DNA from: Mageeibacillus sp. UBA5439 | Lineage (GTDB): Bacteria > Bacillota > Clostridia > Saccharofermentanales > DTU023 | Direction of reading: 5' to 3' | Assembly (NCBI GenBank): GCA_002427505.1 | Contig: DIRJ01000037.1 | Coordinates: forward strand, 1-6,862 | Length of the DNA: 6,862 nucleotides | Notes under the pieces: generated by a model | Told to the model about the DNA's origin: nothing | Databases searched by the model: none | Seen by the model: only the letters and a program-made list of their open reading frames with translations | Shown: positions 1 to 6,332 of the stretch, piece after piece | Numbering within the stretch: the stretch's first letter is position 1 | Layout of the letters: every line of letters begins with the position of its first letter | Program-made: the position numbers and the translations under genes

Positions 1-23
1 TCAGCCAGCTCGACCATCTCTCC
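1..23 (-). tRNA. tRNA-Ser, 5' part only (cut by window edge)
   Basis: Read on the minus strand from position 23 to 1, the sequence begins GGAGAGATGGTCGAGC and continues through CTGGCTGA. This fits the first 23 bases of a bacterial serine tRNA: a seven-base acceptor strand GGAGAGA, U8, G9, a three-base D-stem strand GUC, then G13 A14 and the invariant GG pair of the D-loop. The GGAGAGA opening with a three-pair D-stem is characteristic of the long-variable-arm serine class; leucine tRNAs normally open with GC. The anticodon, variable arm and 3' end lie outside the window, so the isoacceptor cannot be named. A promoter and terminator placed just upstream support an independent tRNA transcript. 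Confidence 0.72.
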
Positions 24-25
24 AT

Positions 26-45
26 ATCAAGTCGCGCGGCTTGAT
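26..45 (-). other. Small hairpin in the tRNA 5' leader
   Basis: ATCAAG and CTTGAT form a perfect 6-bp inverted repeat around an eight-base GC-rich loop (32-39). On the minus strand it lies between the predicted promoter and the tRNA and ends two bases before the first tRNA base. It would sit in the pre-tRNA leader removed by RNase P. The pairing is visible; any role in processing is inference. Confidence 0.4.
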
Positions 46-46
46 T

Positions 47-76
47 AGTGTAACTGAGAATCGGTTCAGTTGTCAA
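47..76 (-). promoter_or_regulatory. Predicted promoter of the tRNA-Ser transcript
   Basis: On the minus strand a perfect -35 hexamer TTGACA (76 to 71) is followed after 18 bp by TACACT (52 to 47), which matches four of six -10 positions. The predicted transcript start would be roughly 15 bases before the tRNA. The site lies downstream of the permease terminator, so it would give the tRNA its own start. Confidence is limited by the weak -10. Confidence 0.5.
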
Positions 77-104
77 TTGATTTTCTAAAATTAAGAGAAT
101 AATT

Positions 105-145
105 CGGAAAAATTTAAAACACCCCGGTGGTAAATCCGGGGTGTT
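105..145 (-). terminator. Rho-independent terminator after the purine permease gene
   Basis: A perfect 10-bp GC-rich stem (118-127 AACACCCCGG with 136-145 CCGGGGTGTT) closes an eight-base loop. Read on the minus strand, the stem is followed by a U-rich run (UUAAAUUUUU), as expected for the end of the permease transcript, whose stop codon lies about 50 bases upstream. On the plus strand the stem is followed, after six bases, by seven Ts, so it may also stop transcription from the other side. Confidence 0.88.
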
Positions 146-197
146 GAGACATTTTTTTATCTTTGTTTGCTGAATCAATCTCTTTTGCAGGTTATTT

Positions 198-1565
198 CTA
201 CAGGAAGATATAACGCAGAATGAAGAGAAGAGCCAGAATAGCCATCAGCGGGCTGACCTTCTTACGGTTTTCTTTTCCGGTCAAGAGGTTAATGATGACG
301 TAGAAGATGATACCGAAGGAGATGCCTTCAGCAATGCTGTAGAAGAAGGGCATTGCAATTACAGCGATATAAGCAGGAACGGCCTCAGTCAGATTGTCAA
401 AGTCAACCTTCAGGAGAGAGGTCAACATCAGGAAACCAACGTAGATCAGTGCTGCACCGGTTGCATAAGCCGGGATTGAAATGAAAATCGGTGAGAAAAT
501 AATGGCGATCAGGAAGAGCACGCCTGTGGACAATGCAGTAAGACCTGTACGTCCGCCTTCAGCCACACCGGCTGAACTCTCAACAAAGGTTGTCACTGTT
601 GATGTACCCAGCAGAGCGCCGACTGTTGTACCGATAGAGTCAGCCAGCAGAGCACCTTTGATACCGGGCAGTTTACCTTCCTCATCCAACATATCCGCCT
701 TGGTGGCAACACCGATCAGTGTGCCCAGCGTGTCGAAGATATCAACAAAGAGGAAAGCGAACATGATCGCGATGAAGTCACCAATGCCCTTCAGGTCAAT
801 GGCATTGAAATTGAGTGATTGTCCTACCAGATCTCCAAATTCCTGGAAGTGCGTTCCAAGAGCGAAGCTTGGATAGAGTGAGAAGAAACCGGCTTCAAAG
901 TCGGGAACATACAGACCAACCGCCTGAGCAAGCATGCCCAGTATCCATGCACCCAAGATACCAATCAGAATAGCGCCTTTGACTCTCTTGTGACTCAGGA
1001 TTGCGATGATGATGACGCCGACCAGACACAAAATAGCGCAAATTCCGGCTGTGTGTATAGAATCCTTGAAGCGGGCAAACTCTACGAGAGTAGCGCCGCC
1101 TCTGACTAAATTAGCATTCTGCAGACCAATAAAGGCGATAAACAGACCAATACCGGCACTGACGGCATGCTTTAGAGTCAAGGGGATGGCATTAAATATT
1201 GCTTCACGTACAGGGGTCAGTGACAGGGCCATAAAAATCACACCTTCCACCAGTACAGCGAATAATGCTGTCTGCCAGGAATACCCCATTTGTAATACAA
1301 CAGTGTAGGCGAAGTAGGCATTTAAGCCCATCCCGGGTGCCAGTGCGAACGGCAGGTTGGCCATGAATGCCATGCAGAAACACGCGATTGCGGATGATAG
1401 TGCAGTAGCAATCAGAACGCCGCCAGCAGGCATACCTGTTGCGCTCAGAATTTGAGGGTTAACTGCCAGGATGTAAGCCATCGTCATGAAGGTAGTAAGT
1501 CCGGCCGTCAGTTCAGTTTTGACGTCGGTATTATGCTCCTTCAGTTTGAATGCTTTTTCAAACAT
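198..1565 (-). CDS. NCS2-family purine permease, AzgA/PbuG type
   Basis: This encodes a 455-residue polytopic inner-membrane protein predicted to import purine bases (guanine, hypoxanthine or adenine) by cation symport. Family signatures are clear: APGMGLNA at residues 76-83 (third membrane segment), FVDIFDTLGTL at 273-283, and the conserved stretch at 320-341 containing TSTVTTFVESSAG and EGGRTG. N82, D275, D278 and E329 match the positions where AzgA proteins carry binding residues, which suggests an intact transporter. Length is typical for this group (430-480 residues), and hydrophobic segments run to the C-terminus. The ATG is preceded by GAGGAGGT with a five-base gap, which fixes the start. 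The gene stands alone, with its own promoter and terminator, diverging from ileS. Exact substrate cannot be chosen from sequence; import of a purine base for salvage is the family expectation. Confidence 0.95.
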   Translation of the reverse strand: MFEKAFKLKEHNTDVKTELTAGLTTFMTMAYILAVNPQILSATGMPAGGVLIATALSSAIACFCMAFMANLPFALAPGMGLNAYFAYTVVLQMGYSWQTALFAVLVEGVIFMALSLTPVREAIFNAIPLTLKHAVSAGIGLFIAFIGLQNANLVRGGATLVEFARFKDSIHTAGICAILCLVGVIIIAILSHKRVKGAILIGILGAWILGMLAQAVGLYVPDFEAGFFSLYPSFALGTHFQEFGDLVGQSLNFNAIDLKGIGDFIAIMFAFLFVDIFDTLGTLIGVATKADMLDEEGKLPGIKGALLADSIGTTVGALLGTSTVTTFVESSAGVAEGGRTGLTALSTGVLFLIAIIFSPIFISIPAYATGAALIYVGFLMLTSLLKVDFDNLTEAVPAYIAVIAMPFFYSIAEGISFGIIFYVIINLLTGKENRKKVSPLMAILALLFILRYIFL

Positions 1566-1587
1566 ATATTACCTCCTCAGGTTTAAT

Positions 1588-1606
1588 TTCTCTCTCAGGG
1601 AGAGAA
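1588..1606 (-). other. Hairpin in the permease mRNA leader
   Basis: TTCTCTC and GAGAGAA form a perfect 7-bp stem with a five-base loop, between the predicted transcript start and the Shine-Dalgarno sequence. On the minus strand the TTCTC segment is preceded by GAGACG, so an alternative short GAGA/TCTC pairing is possible. There is no U-run, so it is not a terminator. It may stabilise the mRNA; a regulatory role is speculative. Confidence 0.4.
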
Positions 1607-1619
1607 CGTCTCACCAGTT

Positions 1620-1648
1620 AGAATATCACTAAAAAACCTACTTATCAA
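1620..1648 (-). promoter_or_regulatory. Predicted promoter of the purine permease
   Basis: On the minus strand TTGATA (1648 to 1643, five of six matches to the -35) is separated by exactly 17 bp from TATTCT (1625 to 1620, four of six to the -10). The transcript would start near 1613 and carry a leader of about 48 bases. The flanking DNA upstream is AT-rich. An alternative AT-rich -10-like stretch exists near 1671-1680 but lacks a good -35. Confidence 0.5.
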
Positions 1649-1686
1649 TATAAATCTTAGTCCGGATGCATATAATATACAGATAT

Positions 1687-1700
1687 TGTTTTATAAAACA
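1687..1700. repeat. Perfect 14-bp palindrome, possible operator
   Basis: TGTTTTATAAAACA reads identically on both strands. It lies about 40 bp upstream of the permease -35 and about 90 bp upstream of the ileS -35, in the shared intergenic region. Its size and symmetry suit a dimeric repressor or activator site, but I recognise no specific regulator motif. In AT-rich DNA part of this symmetry could arise by chance. Confidence 0.35.
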
Positions 1701-1792
1701 CTGATAAAGAGTGCAGCCTGCAGTACTGAAAATTCTGAATGATCAGCGGAAAAACAGATGCAAATTCAATCTTCCGGCAGGAGTAGCTCGCG

Positions 1793-1821
1793 TTGACACT
1801 TTCCGGCTATGCTCGTATAAT
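1793..1821 (+). promoter_or_regulatory. Fully consensus housekeeping promoter for ileS and downstream genes
   Basis: TTGACA (1793-1798) and TATAAT (1816-1821) match the sigma-A/sigma-70 consensus at all twelve positions with the ideal 17-bp spacing. Transcription should start near 1828, giving a leader of about 58 bases before the ileS ATG. That is far too short for a T-box leader. The strength of the site suggests high basal expression of the four-gene unit. Confidence 0.85.
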
Positions 1822-1885
1822 TCTAAAGATGTTAAAAGCTTAAATGTTATATATATAAGTGATTTGAGGAAAACAGGGAAGCAGA

Positions 1886-4800
1886 ATGTATAAAAAAGTA
1901 GATAGCAGTTTGAATTTTGTCCCACGAGAATTGGAAGTGCTGGAATTTTGGAAAGAGCACGATATAGTTGACAAGTCTTTGTCTCAGCGCAAAGGTAATG
2001 AGATTTATTCATTTTACGAAGGACCGCCTACCGCGAACGGAAAACCGCACGCAGGACATGTGCTCACGCGCGTAATTAAGGATTTGATTCCCCGCTACCG
2101 CACCATGAAAGGCTACTATGTGCCGCGGAAAGCAGGCTGGGACACACACGGACTTCCGGTTGAGCTTGAAGTTGAAAAAAAACTCGGGCTGAATGGTAAA
2201 GAACACATAGAAGAATATGGTGTGGCGGAATTCATTGAAGAATGTAAAAAGAGCGTTTGGAAATATCTGTCTGAATGGGAGGATATGACCGAGCGTGTCG
2301 GTTTTTGGGTAGATATGGATCATGCCTATATTACTTATGAAAACGATTATATTGAGTCTGTCTGGTGGGCTCTTAAGGAGATCTGGAAAAAAGGTTTGAT
2401 TTACAGGGGACACCGGGTGGTACCTTATTGCCCGCGCTGCGGTACAGCCCTCTCCAGCCATGAAGTAGCTCAGGGCTATCAGGATATTACGGAAACATCA
2501 GTTTATGTGCGCGTGCCTGTAGCAGATGAAGCTGATACCTATTTCGCCGTTTGGACCACAACGCCCTGGACTCTGCCGTCAAACGTAGCTCTCTGTGTTA
2601 ATGCAGCTGAAGAATATGCTCTGGTTGAAGTAGCAGGCTGCCCTGAACATGATACTGCCGCCAGCCGCTATTATCTGGCCACTGCTCTGATTAAAGAAGT
2701 CTTCGGTGAAAACGCCAGAATTATCCGCACCATGCCCGGAAGTGACTTGCTGAATAAACGCTATACTCCGCTTTTTGATTATGCCGATAAGCTGATCAGT
2801 GATCAGCAGAAGGCCTTTTATGTTATCGCTGATCCCTATGTAAACCTCGAAGACGGGACCGGCATTGTACATATCGCGCCGGCTTTCGGTGAAGATGATG
2901 CCCGTCTCGGGCGCAAATATAATCTGCCCCATATTCAACTAGTGGATCTGGAAGGAAAGCTCAGTGCGGAAACAGGAGAATTTGCCGGTATTTTTGTCAA
3001 AGATGCTGACCCGAAGCTAGTTCAGGATCTGGACCAGCGCGGCTTGCTGCTTTTTGCCAAGGACTTCGAACATAGTTATCCCTTCTGCTGGCGTTGTGAC
3101 ACAGCCCTGCTTTACTATGCCCGTTCCGGCTGGTTTATCGAAATGACCAAGGTGCGGGATGAGCTCATCAAAAACAATCAGCAAATTACCTGGATACCAA
3201 AGAACATCGGCACGGGACGTTTTGGTAACTTCCTCGAAAACGTAGTGGACTGGAATCTTTCACGTGAACGCTATTGGGGCACACCGCTGCCTGTTTGGGT
3301 GTGTGAATCGTGTGGCGCAGAACACTGTGTCGGCTCCATCGCGGAGCTGCGCCAGCTTGCACCTGATCTGCCGGAAAAAATTGAACTCCATAAACCGGCT
3401 ATGGACCAGGTTCATTTTGTTTGCCAAAAATGTGGCGGCCGGATGACACGTGTGCCGGAAGTGATCGACTGCTGGTTTGACTCCGGTGCCATGCCTTTCG
3501 CTCAATACCATTATCCCTTTGAAAACAAGGAATTATTCGAATCCACTGCTCCGGCTGACTTTATCTCAGAAGCTATTGATCAGACACGGGGTTGGTTTTA
3601 CACTCTGCATGCCATCAGTACCCTCTTATTCGAGCGTCCGGCTTATAAGACCTGCCTGGTGCTTGGCCACGTGCTGGACGGTGAGGGAATCAAGATGTCC
3701 AAGCATCTCGGCAACGTTATTCATCCTAGTGATATTTTTGCCAGTGAGGGTGCAGATGCAACCCGCTGGGCCTTTTTTACCACCAGTCAGCCCTGGCTGC
3801 CGACAAGGTTTTCAGAAGAAACAGTCAACGAGAGCAAACGTCGATTCATGGGCACCTTGTGGAATACCTATGCCTTTTTTGTACTTTACGCCAATATTGA
3901 TAAATTTGAAGCACAAAACTATGACAGAGCGGAATACGCATCTAAGCGCACAATTATCGACCGCTGGATCTTGAGCCGCCTGAATAGCTTAATAAAAAAC
4001 GTAGATGCACGTCTGGATCAAAACGACATCACGGCTGCTTCGCGTTATTTACAGGACTTTCTGGATGAACTCTCTAACTGGTATGTGCGCCGTTCCCGTG
4101 AACGTTACTGGGGACCGGAAATGGATGATGACAAAATAGTAGCCTATCTGACCTTGTATGAGGTTCTGGAAAAATTCGTCCGTCTGATAGCGCCCTTTAC
4201 TCCTTTCATAGCTGAAATGATTTATCAGAATATTGTTGCCGGCCATCTTGATTCAGCCAGAGAAAGTGTCCATTTCGAAGATTATCCGGAAGCGGATGAG
4301 TCTTTAATCGATGTACAGCTGGAGAAAGATATGGATCTCCTGCTGGATCTGGTCAGTTTAGGCCGGGCCGCACGCAACACTGCCCAGCTTAAAATCAGGC
4401 AGCCTCTGGCTAAGGCCATAGTTGTCGGTGGCAGAGAGCTGCCGCAAGAACTGATGGATCTGCTTAAGGATGAACTGAATATTAAGGATATCGAGTTTGG
4501 TGCTGAGGCTTCCGCGCTGATTGACTATGAGTTCAAACCACAGCTACGCACCCTGGGCAAACGTATGGGCAAAGATCTGAACAGAGCACGTGAGCTGATT
4601 CCGGAATTGCCCGGGCGCGCAACCATGGAGGCTCTCAGGCGAGGTGAGACCATAGCTTTGGACGTTAATGGCACTGTTTATGAATTAGCTGAAGAAGACC
4701 TGCTGGTTTCAGAAGTACCTGCTGCCGGTTATGTGACAGAAAGCGAAGGCACTTTGACTGTGGCTTTACAGACAGAGCTGACAGAAGATTTGATCGAAGA

Positions 4801-5077
4801 AGGTTTTGTACGTGAAATAGTCAGCAAAGTGCAGTCCATGCGACGCGAGATTGATTTTGAAGTAACCGACAGAGTTGATCTCTTTGTTGCTGCTAATGTA
4901 AAAATGACGGATCTGGTTAAGCGTTGGCAAGAAGCAATCAGTGACGAAGTTCTCGCGGCAACTCTGACTTTCTTTTCCACTGAAGATGAACTGCCGCAGG
5001 ATGCTCACAGCAAGCAGTGGGATATCAACGGTGAAGAGATGTACCTGGCCTTACGTTGCTCAGAACAAAAGAAATAG
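1886..5077 (+). CDS. ileS: Isoleucyl-tRNA synthetase, long clostridial (type 2) form
   Basis: This class I cytoplasmic enzyme attaches isoleucine to tRNA-Ile. At 1063 residues it has the length of type 2 IleS rather than the roughly 920-residue type 1. The Rossmann catalytic core carries HAGH (55-58) and KMSKH (603-607), variants of the HIGH and KMSKS signatures. The editing domain shows WTTTPWTLPSN (223-233) and GTGIVHIAP...GEDD (324-338), consistent with hydrolysis of mischarged Val-tRNA. Four CxxC pairs (182/185, 401/404, 473/476, 513/516) are probable zinc knuckles. IDCWFDSGAMPFAQ (527-540) and WNTYAFFVLYANID (659-672) are typical of the family, followed by the anticodon-binding helices and a C-terminal extension. 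The ATG follows AGGGA with a six-base gap. It heads a tight rightward cluster, with the next gene starting three bases after its TAG. No frameshift or missing motif is seen. Confidence 0.98.
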   Translation: MYKKVDSSLNFVPRELEVLEFWKEHDIVDKSLSQRKGNEIYSFYEGPPTANGKPHAGHVLTRVIKDLIPRYRTMKGYYVPRKAGWDTHGLPVELEVEKKLGLNGKEHIEEYGVAEFIEECKKSVWKYLSEWEDMTERVGFWVDMDHAYITYENDYIESVWWALKEIWKKGLIYRGHRVVPYCPRCGTALSSHEVAQGYQDITETSVYVRVPVADEADTYFAVWTTTPWTLPSNVALCVNAAEEYALVEVAGCPEHDTAASRYYLATALIKEVFGENARIIRTMPGSDLLNKRYTPLFDYADKLISDQQKAFYVIADPYVNLEDGTGIVHIAPAFGEDDARLGRKYNLPHIQLVDLEGKLSAETGEFAGIFVKDADPKLVQDLDQRGLLLFAKDFEHSYPFCWRCDTALLYYARSGWFIEMTKVRDELIKNNQQITWIPKNIGTGRFGNFLENVVDWNLSRERYWGTPLPVWVCESCGAEHCVGSIAELRQLAPDLPEKIELHKPAMDQVHFVCQKCGGRMTRVPEVIDCWFDSGAMPFAQYHYPFENKELFESTAPADFISEAIDQTRGWFYTLHAISTLLFERPAYKTCLVLGHVLDGEGIKMSKHLGNVIHPSDIFASEGADATRWAFFTTSQPWLPTRFSEETVNESKRRFMGTLWNTYAFFVLYANIDKFEAQNYDRAEYASKRTIIDRWILSRLNSLIKNVDARLDQNDITAASRYLQDFLDELSNWYVRRSRERYWGPEMDDDKIVAYLTLYEVLEKFVRLIAPFTPFIAEMIYQNIVAGHLDSARESVHFEDYPEADESLIDVQLEKDMDLLLDLVSLGRAARNTAQLKIRQPLAKAIVVGGRELPQELMDLLKDELNIKDIEFGAEASALIDYEFKPQLRTLGKRMGKDLNRARELIPELPGRATMEALRRGETIALDVNGTVYELAEEDLLVSEVPAAGYVTESEGTLTVALQTELTEDLIEEGFVREIVSKVQSMRREIDFEVTDRVDLFVAANVKMTDLVKRWQEAISDEVLAATLTFFSTEDELPQDAHSKQWDINGEEMYLALRCSEQKK

Positions 5078-5080
5078 CTT

Positions 5081-5680
5081 ATGACCAAGGAAAACCCGGG
5101 GATGCAGCGAGACCGGCTCCTTACAATGGTGCAGGGAGCCATTATCGCGTCTATTTATCTGGTGGCGACCTTTTTAACTTCCGCCATCAGCTTTGGTATG
5201 ATACAGTTCCGCATCTCAGAAGCACTGGCAGCTTTAGCCTTGCTTTTTCCCGGTGCGCCCCTCGGTCTTTTTGTAGGCTGCCTTCTGGCGAATCTGCTTA
5301 ACCCGGCCAGCTTGGGAATTGTGGATATCCTGGGCGGCAGTATTGCCACCGGTGTTGCTGCCGGGCTGACATATCGTCAGGGACGCAGCTACCGAAAAAA
5401 ACTGCGCTGCTATCACCAAAGCAGGGACAGGGCAGATCGTCCCCGCATGATCTCCCGCCTGCTGCCCCTGGCCCTGCCGGTAATAATTAATGCCCTGATT
5501 GTAGGTATTTATTTACCTTTTTTAATTCAGGGAACAGAAGCGACGCCGGCGGTAGTGGCTATGTCAGTGCTTTCTATTTTCATCTCACAGGCACTAGCCG
5601 TTTATGCCCTCGGCCTGCCTCTGCTGCTTGCTCTGGAGCGCAGCCCGGTTGCCCTTGACGCAGTAAAGCATGAGGAATAA
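5081..5680 (+). CDS. queT: QueT-family queuosine-precursor ECF transporter S component
   Basis: This is a small membrane protein (199 residues from ATG 5081) of the QueT family, the substrate-binding S component thought to import queuosine precursors such as preQ1 with a shared EcfA/EcfA'/EcfT energising module. Family marks are IQFRISEAL (41-49), LFVGCLLANLLNP (63-75), PVIINALIVGIYLPF (133-147) and YALGLPLLLALE (175-186), with about five or six hydrophobic segments. A very basic stretch at residues 98-126 between two membrane segments is longer than I expect for the family. The start is uncertain: ATG 5081 is three bases after the ileS stop but has no good ribosome binding site, while ATG 5102 (residue 8) follows AAGGA (5087-5091) with a ten-base gap and gives a more usual N-terminus. 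No preQ1 riboswitch precedes it. Import of a precursor, rather than de novo synthesis, is inference. Confidence 0.88.
   Translation: MTKENPGMQRDRLLTMVQGAIIASIYLVATFLTSAISFGMIQFRISEALAALALLFPGAPLGLFVGCLLANLLNPASLGIVDILGGSIATGVAAGLTYRQGRSYRKKLRCYHQSRDRADRPRMISRLLPLALPVIINALIVGIYLPFLIQGTEATPAVVAMSVLSIFISQALAVYALGLPLLLALERSPVALDAVKHEE
5672..5676 (+). promoter_or_regulatory. Ribosome binding site that favours GTG 5682
   Basis: GAGGA lies inside the last codons of the queT-like gene, six bases (from GAGG) upstream of GTG 5682. The upstream in-frame ATG at 5670 overlaps this motif and has no Shine-Dalgarno sequence before it. The layout suggests translational coupling: ribosomes ending at the TAA (5678-5680) could restart two bases later. 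Confidence 0.65.
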
Positions 5681-5681
5681 A

Positions 5682-6287
5682 GTGCCACATTATTTTGACC
5701 CAAAAGAAAATGCTCCGCATGCATATCAAAAGATTGAAGCGGAATTTGAGGGAAAGAATTTTATCTTTCTCACGGATTCGCATGTCTTTTCGCGTGAAGC
5801 TGTTGATTTTGGCAGTTCATTGCTGATTTCAACTATGCTGGCACAGGAAGAGAACCGAAAACTGCGTCTGCTGGACCTGGGAACGGGGGTTGGAGTAGTC
5901 GGTATAGTGCTTGCTGCTTTGCGCCCTGCTTTCGAGCTGGTGATGACTGATGTCAACAGTCGTGCTCTGGCACTGGCAAAAAAGAATGCAGGCGTACTGA
6001 AGCACAAAAAACCGGAAATAATTCTCTCAGATGGCCTGGAAAATGTCAGCGGTGATTTTGATCTGATAGCTCTCAATCCGCCGATCCGTGCGGGAAAGGA
6101 TACCGTTTACCGCCTTTACCGGGAAGCTGCTGCGCAGATGACTGCGACCGGTGTTCTCTATGTTGTAATTCGGGTCAAACAGGGGGCCAAGTCTACCCAA
6201 AGCGAGCTGGAAAATTTGTTTATGCAGGTTGAGCTGCTGGAAAGATCTAAAGGCTACCTGATACTTCGTGCCAGCCTGCCGAAATGA
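5682..6287 (+). CDS. YbxB/RsmC-like class I SAM-dependent methyltransferase
   Basis: The product (201 residues from GTG 5682; 205 from ATG 5670) belongs to the RsmC-related methyltransferases, whose characterised member methylates a guanine N2 in 16S rRNA. SAM-binding motif I is LDLGTGVGVVG (64-74), the acidic residue after strand 2 is in TDVN (D90), and the catalytic motif IV is NPPIRAGK (132-139). The N-terminus (PHYF, then FLTDSHVFS and DFGSSLLI) and the C-terminus (VVIRVKQGA, GYLILRA) match the short Gram-positive YbxB form, which lacks the duplicated N-terminal domain of E. coli RsmC and is about 200 residues. The GTG start is chosen because of its ribosome binding site and because the family usually begins close to the HY(Y/F) motif. 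It follows the queT-like gene without a gap. The methylated RNA cannot be identified from sequence alone. Confidence 0.88.
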   Translation: MPHYFDPKENAPHAYQKIEAEFEGKNFIFLTDSHVFSREAVDFGSSLLISTMLAQEENRKLRLLDLGTGVGVVGIVLAALRPAFELVMTDVNSRALALAKKNAGVLKHKKPEIILSDGLENVSGDFDLIALNPPIRAGKDTVYRLYREAAAQMTATGVLYVVIRVKQGAKSTQSELENLFMQVELLERSKGYLILRASLPK

Positions 6288-6316
6288 TAAGATAAGATAA
6301 GTTGATCTCTTATCAT
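6284..6316 (+). repeat. Triple GATAA repeat with inverted copy before the ispF-like gene
   Basis: GATAA occurs three times in tandem (6286-6300, followed by G), and TCTTATCAT lies downstream (6308-6316). The outermost pairing is a 9-bp stem, 6284-6292 with 6308-6316. The innermost pairing is GATAAG (6296-6301) with CTTATC (6309-6314) around a seven-base loop. The stem overlaps the methyltransferase stop codon and ends two bases before the next Shine-Dalgarno sequence. No U-run follows, so it is not a terminator. Confidence 0.6.
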
Positions 6317-6317
6317 G

Positions 6318-6323
6318 AAGGAG
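6318..6323 (+). promoter_or_regulatory. Ribosome binding site that fixes the ispF-like start at 6333
   Basis: AAGGAG lies nine bases upstream of ATG 6333. The earlier in-frame ATG at 6315 comes before this motif and sits in the arm of an inverted repeat, with no Shine-Dalgarno sequence of its own. The six extra residues it would add (MKENGI) are simply the translated ribosome binding site. Confidence 0.75.
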
Positions 6324-6332
6324 AATGGAATC

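Larger units (their letters stand above)
1566..1885. other. Divergent intergenic region between permease and ileS
   Basis: These 320 bases hold no convincing gene. From left to right they contain the permease ribosome binding site (1571-1578), a leader hairpin (1588-1606), the permease promoter (1620-1648), an AT-rich tract with a 14-bp palindrome (1687-1700), about 90 bases without recognised signals, the ileS promoter (1793-1821) and a leader of about 58 bases. A short frame from GTG 1711 to 1893 overlaps the promoter and ileS start and has no ribosome binding site. I searched by eye for T-box and purine-riboswitch core motifs and found none. Confidence 0.7.

Noticed and set aside
1671..1676. 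TATAAT on the plus strand as a second ileS promoter
   Set aside because: No -35 hexamer lies 16-18 bp upstream and the extended TGn motif is one base out of place. AT-rich DNA gives such matches by chance.
1566..1700. Purine riboswitch in the permease leader
   Set aside because: The predicted leader is only about 48 bases, and the conserved loop and junction motifs of the purine aptamer were not found on the minus strand.
1793..1822. Resemblance of the ileS promoter to the E. coli lacUV5 promoter (CACTTT, CCGGCT, GCTCGTATAAT)
   Set aside because: The internal words are in a different order and the spacing is 17 rather than 18 bp. The flanks show no lac operator or vector sequence, so this is chance similarity, not contamination.
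1711..1893. Small plus-strand frame of 60 codons
   Set aside because: It starts with GTG without a ribosome binding site, runs through the consensus promoter and overlaps the ileS start. Its translation shows no recognisable protein pattern.
2415..2424. GGGTGGTACC, which resembles the T-box core motif
   Set aside because: It lies inside the ileS coding sequence, at codons for the conserved RGHRVVPYCPRCG region. There is no antiterminator or terminator around it.
2009..2461. Minus-strand frame of 150 codons opposite ileS, and similar long antisense frames elsewhere
   Set aside because: These are shadows of strongly conserved genes on the other strand; they have no ribosome binding sites and no protein-like motifs.
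6284..6316. Inverted repeat as a terminator between the methyltransferase and the ispF-like gene
   Set aside because: The stem is AT-rich and is followed by GAAGGAG rather than a run of Ts, so read-through is expected.
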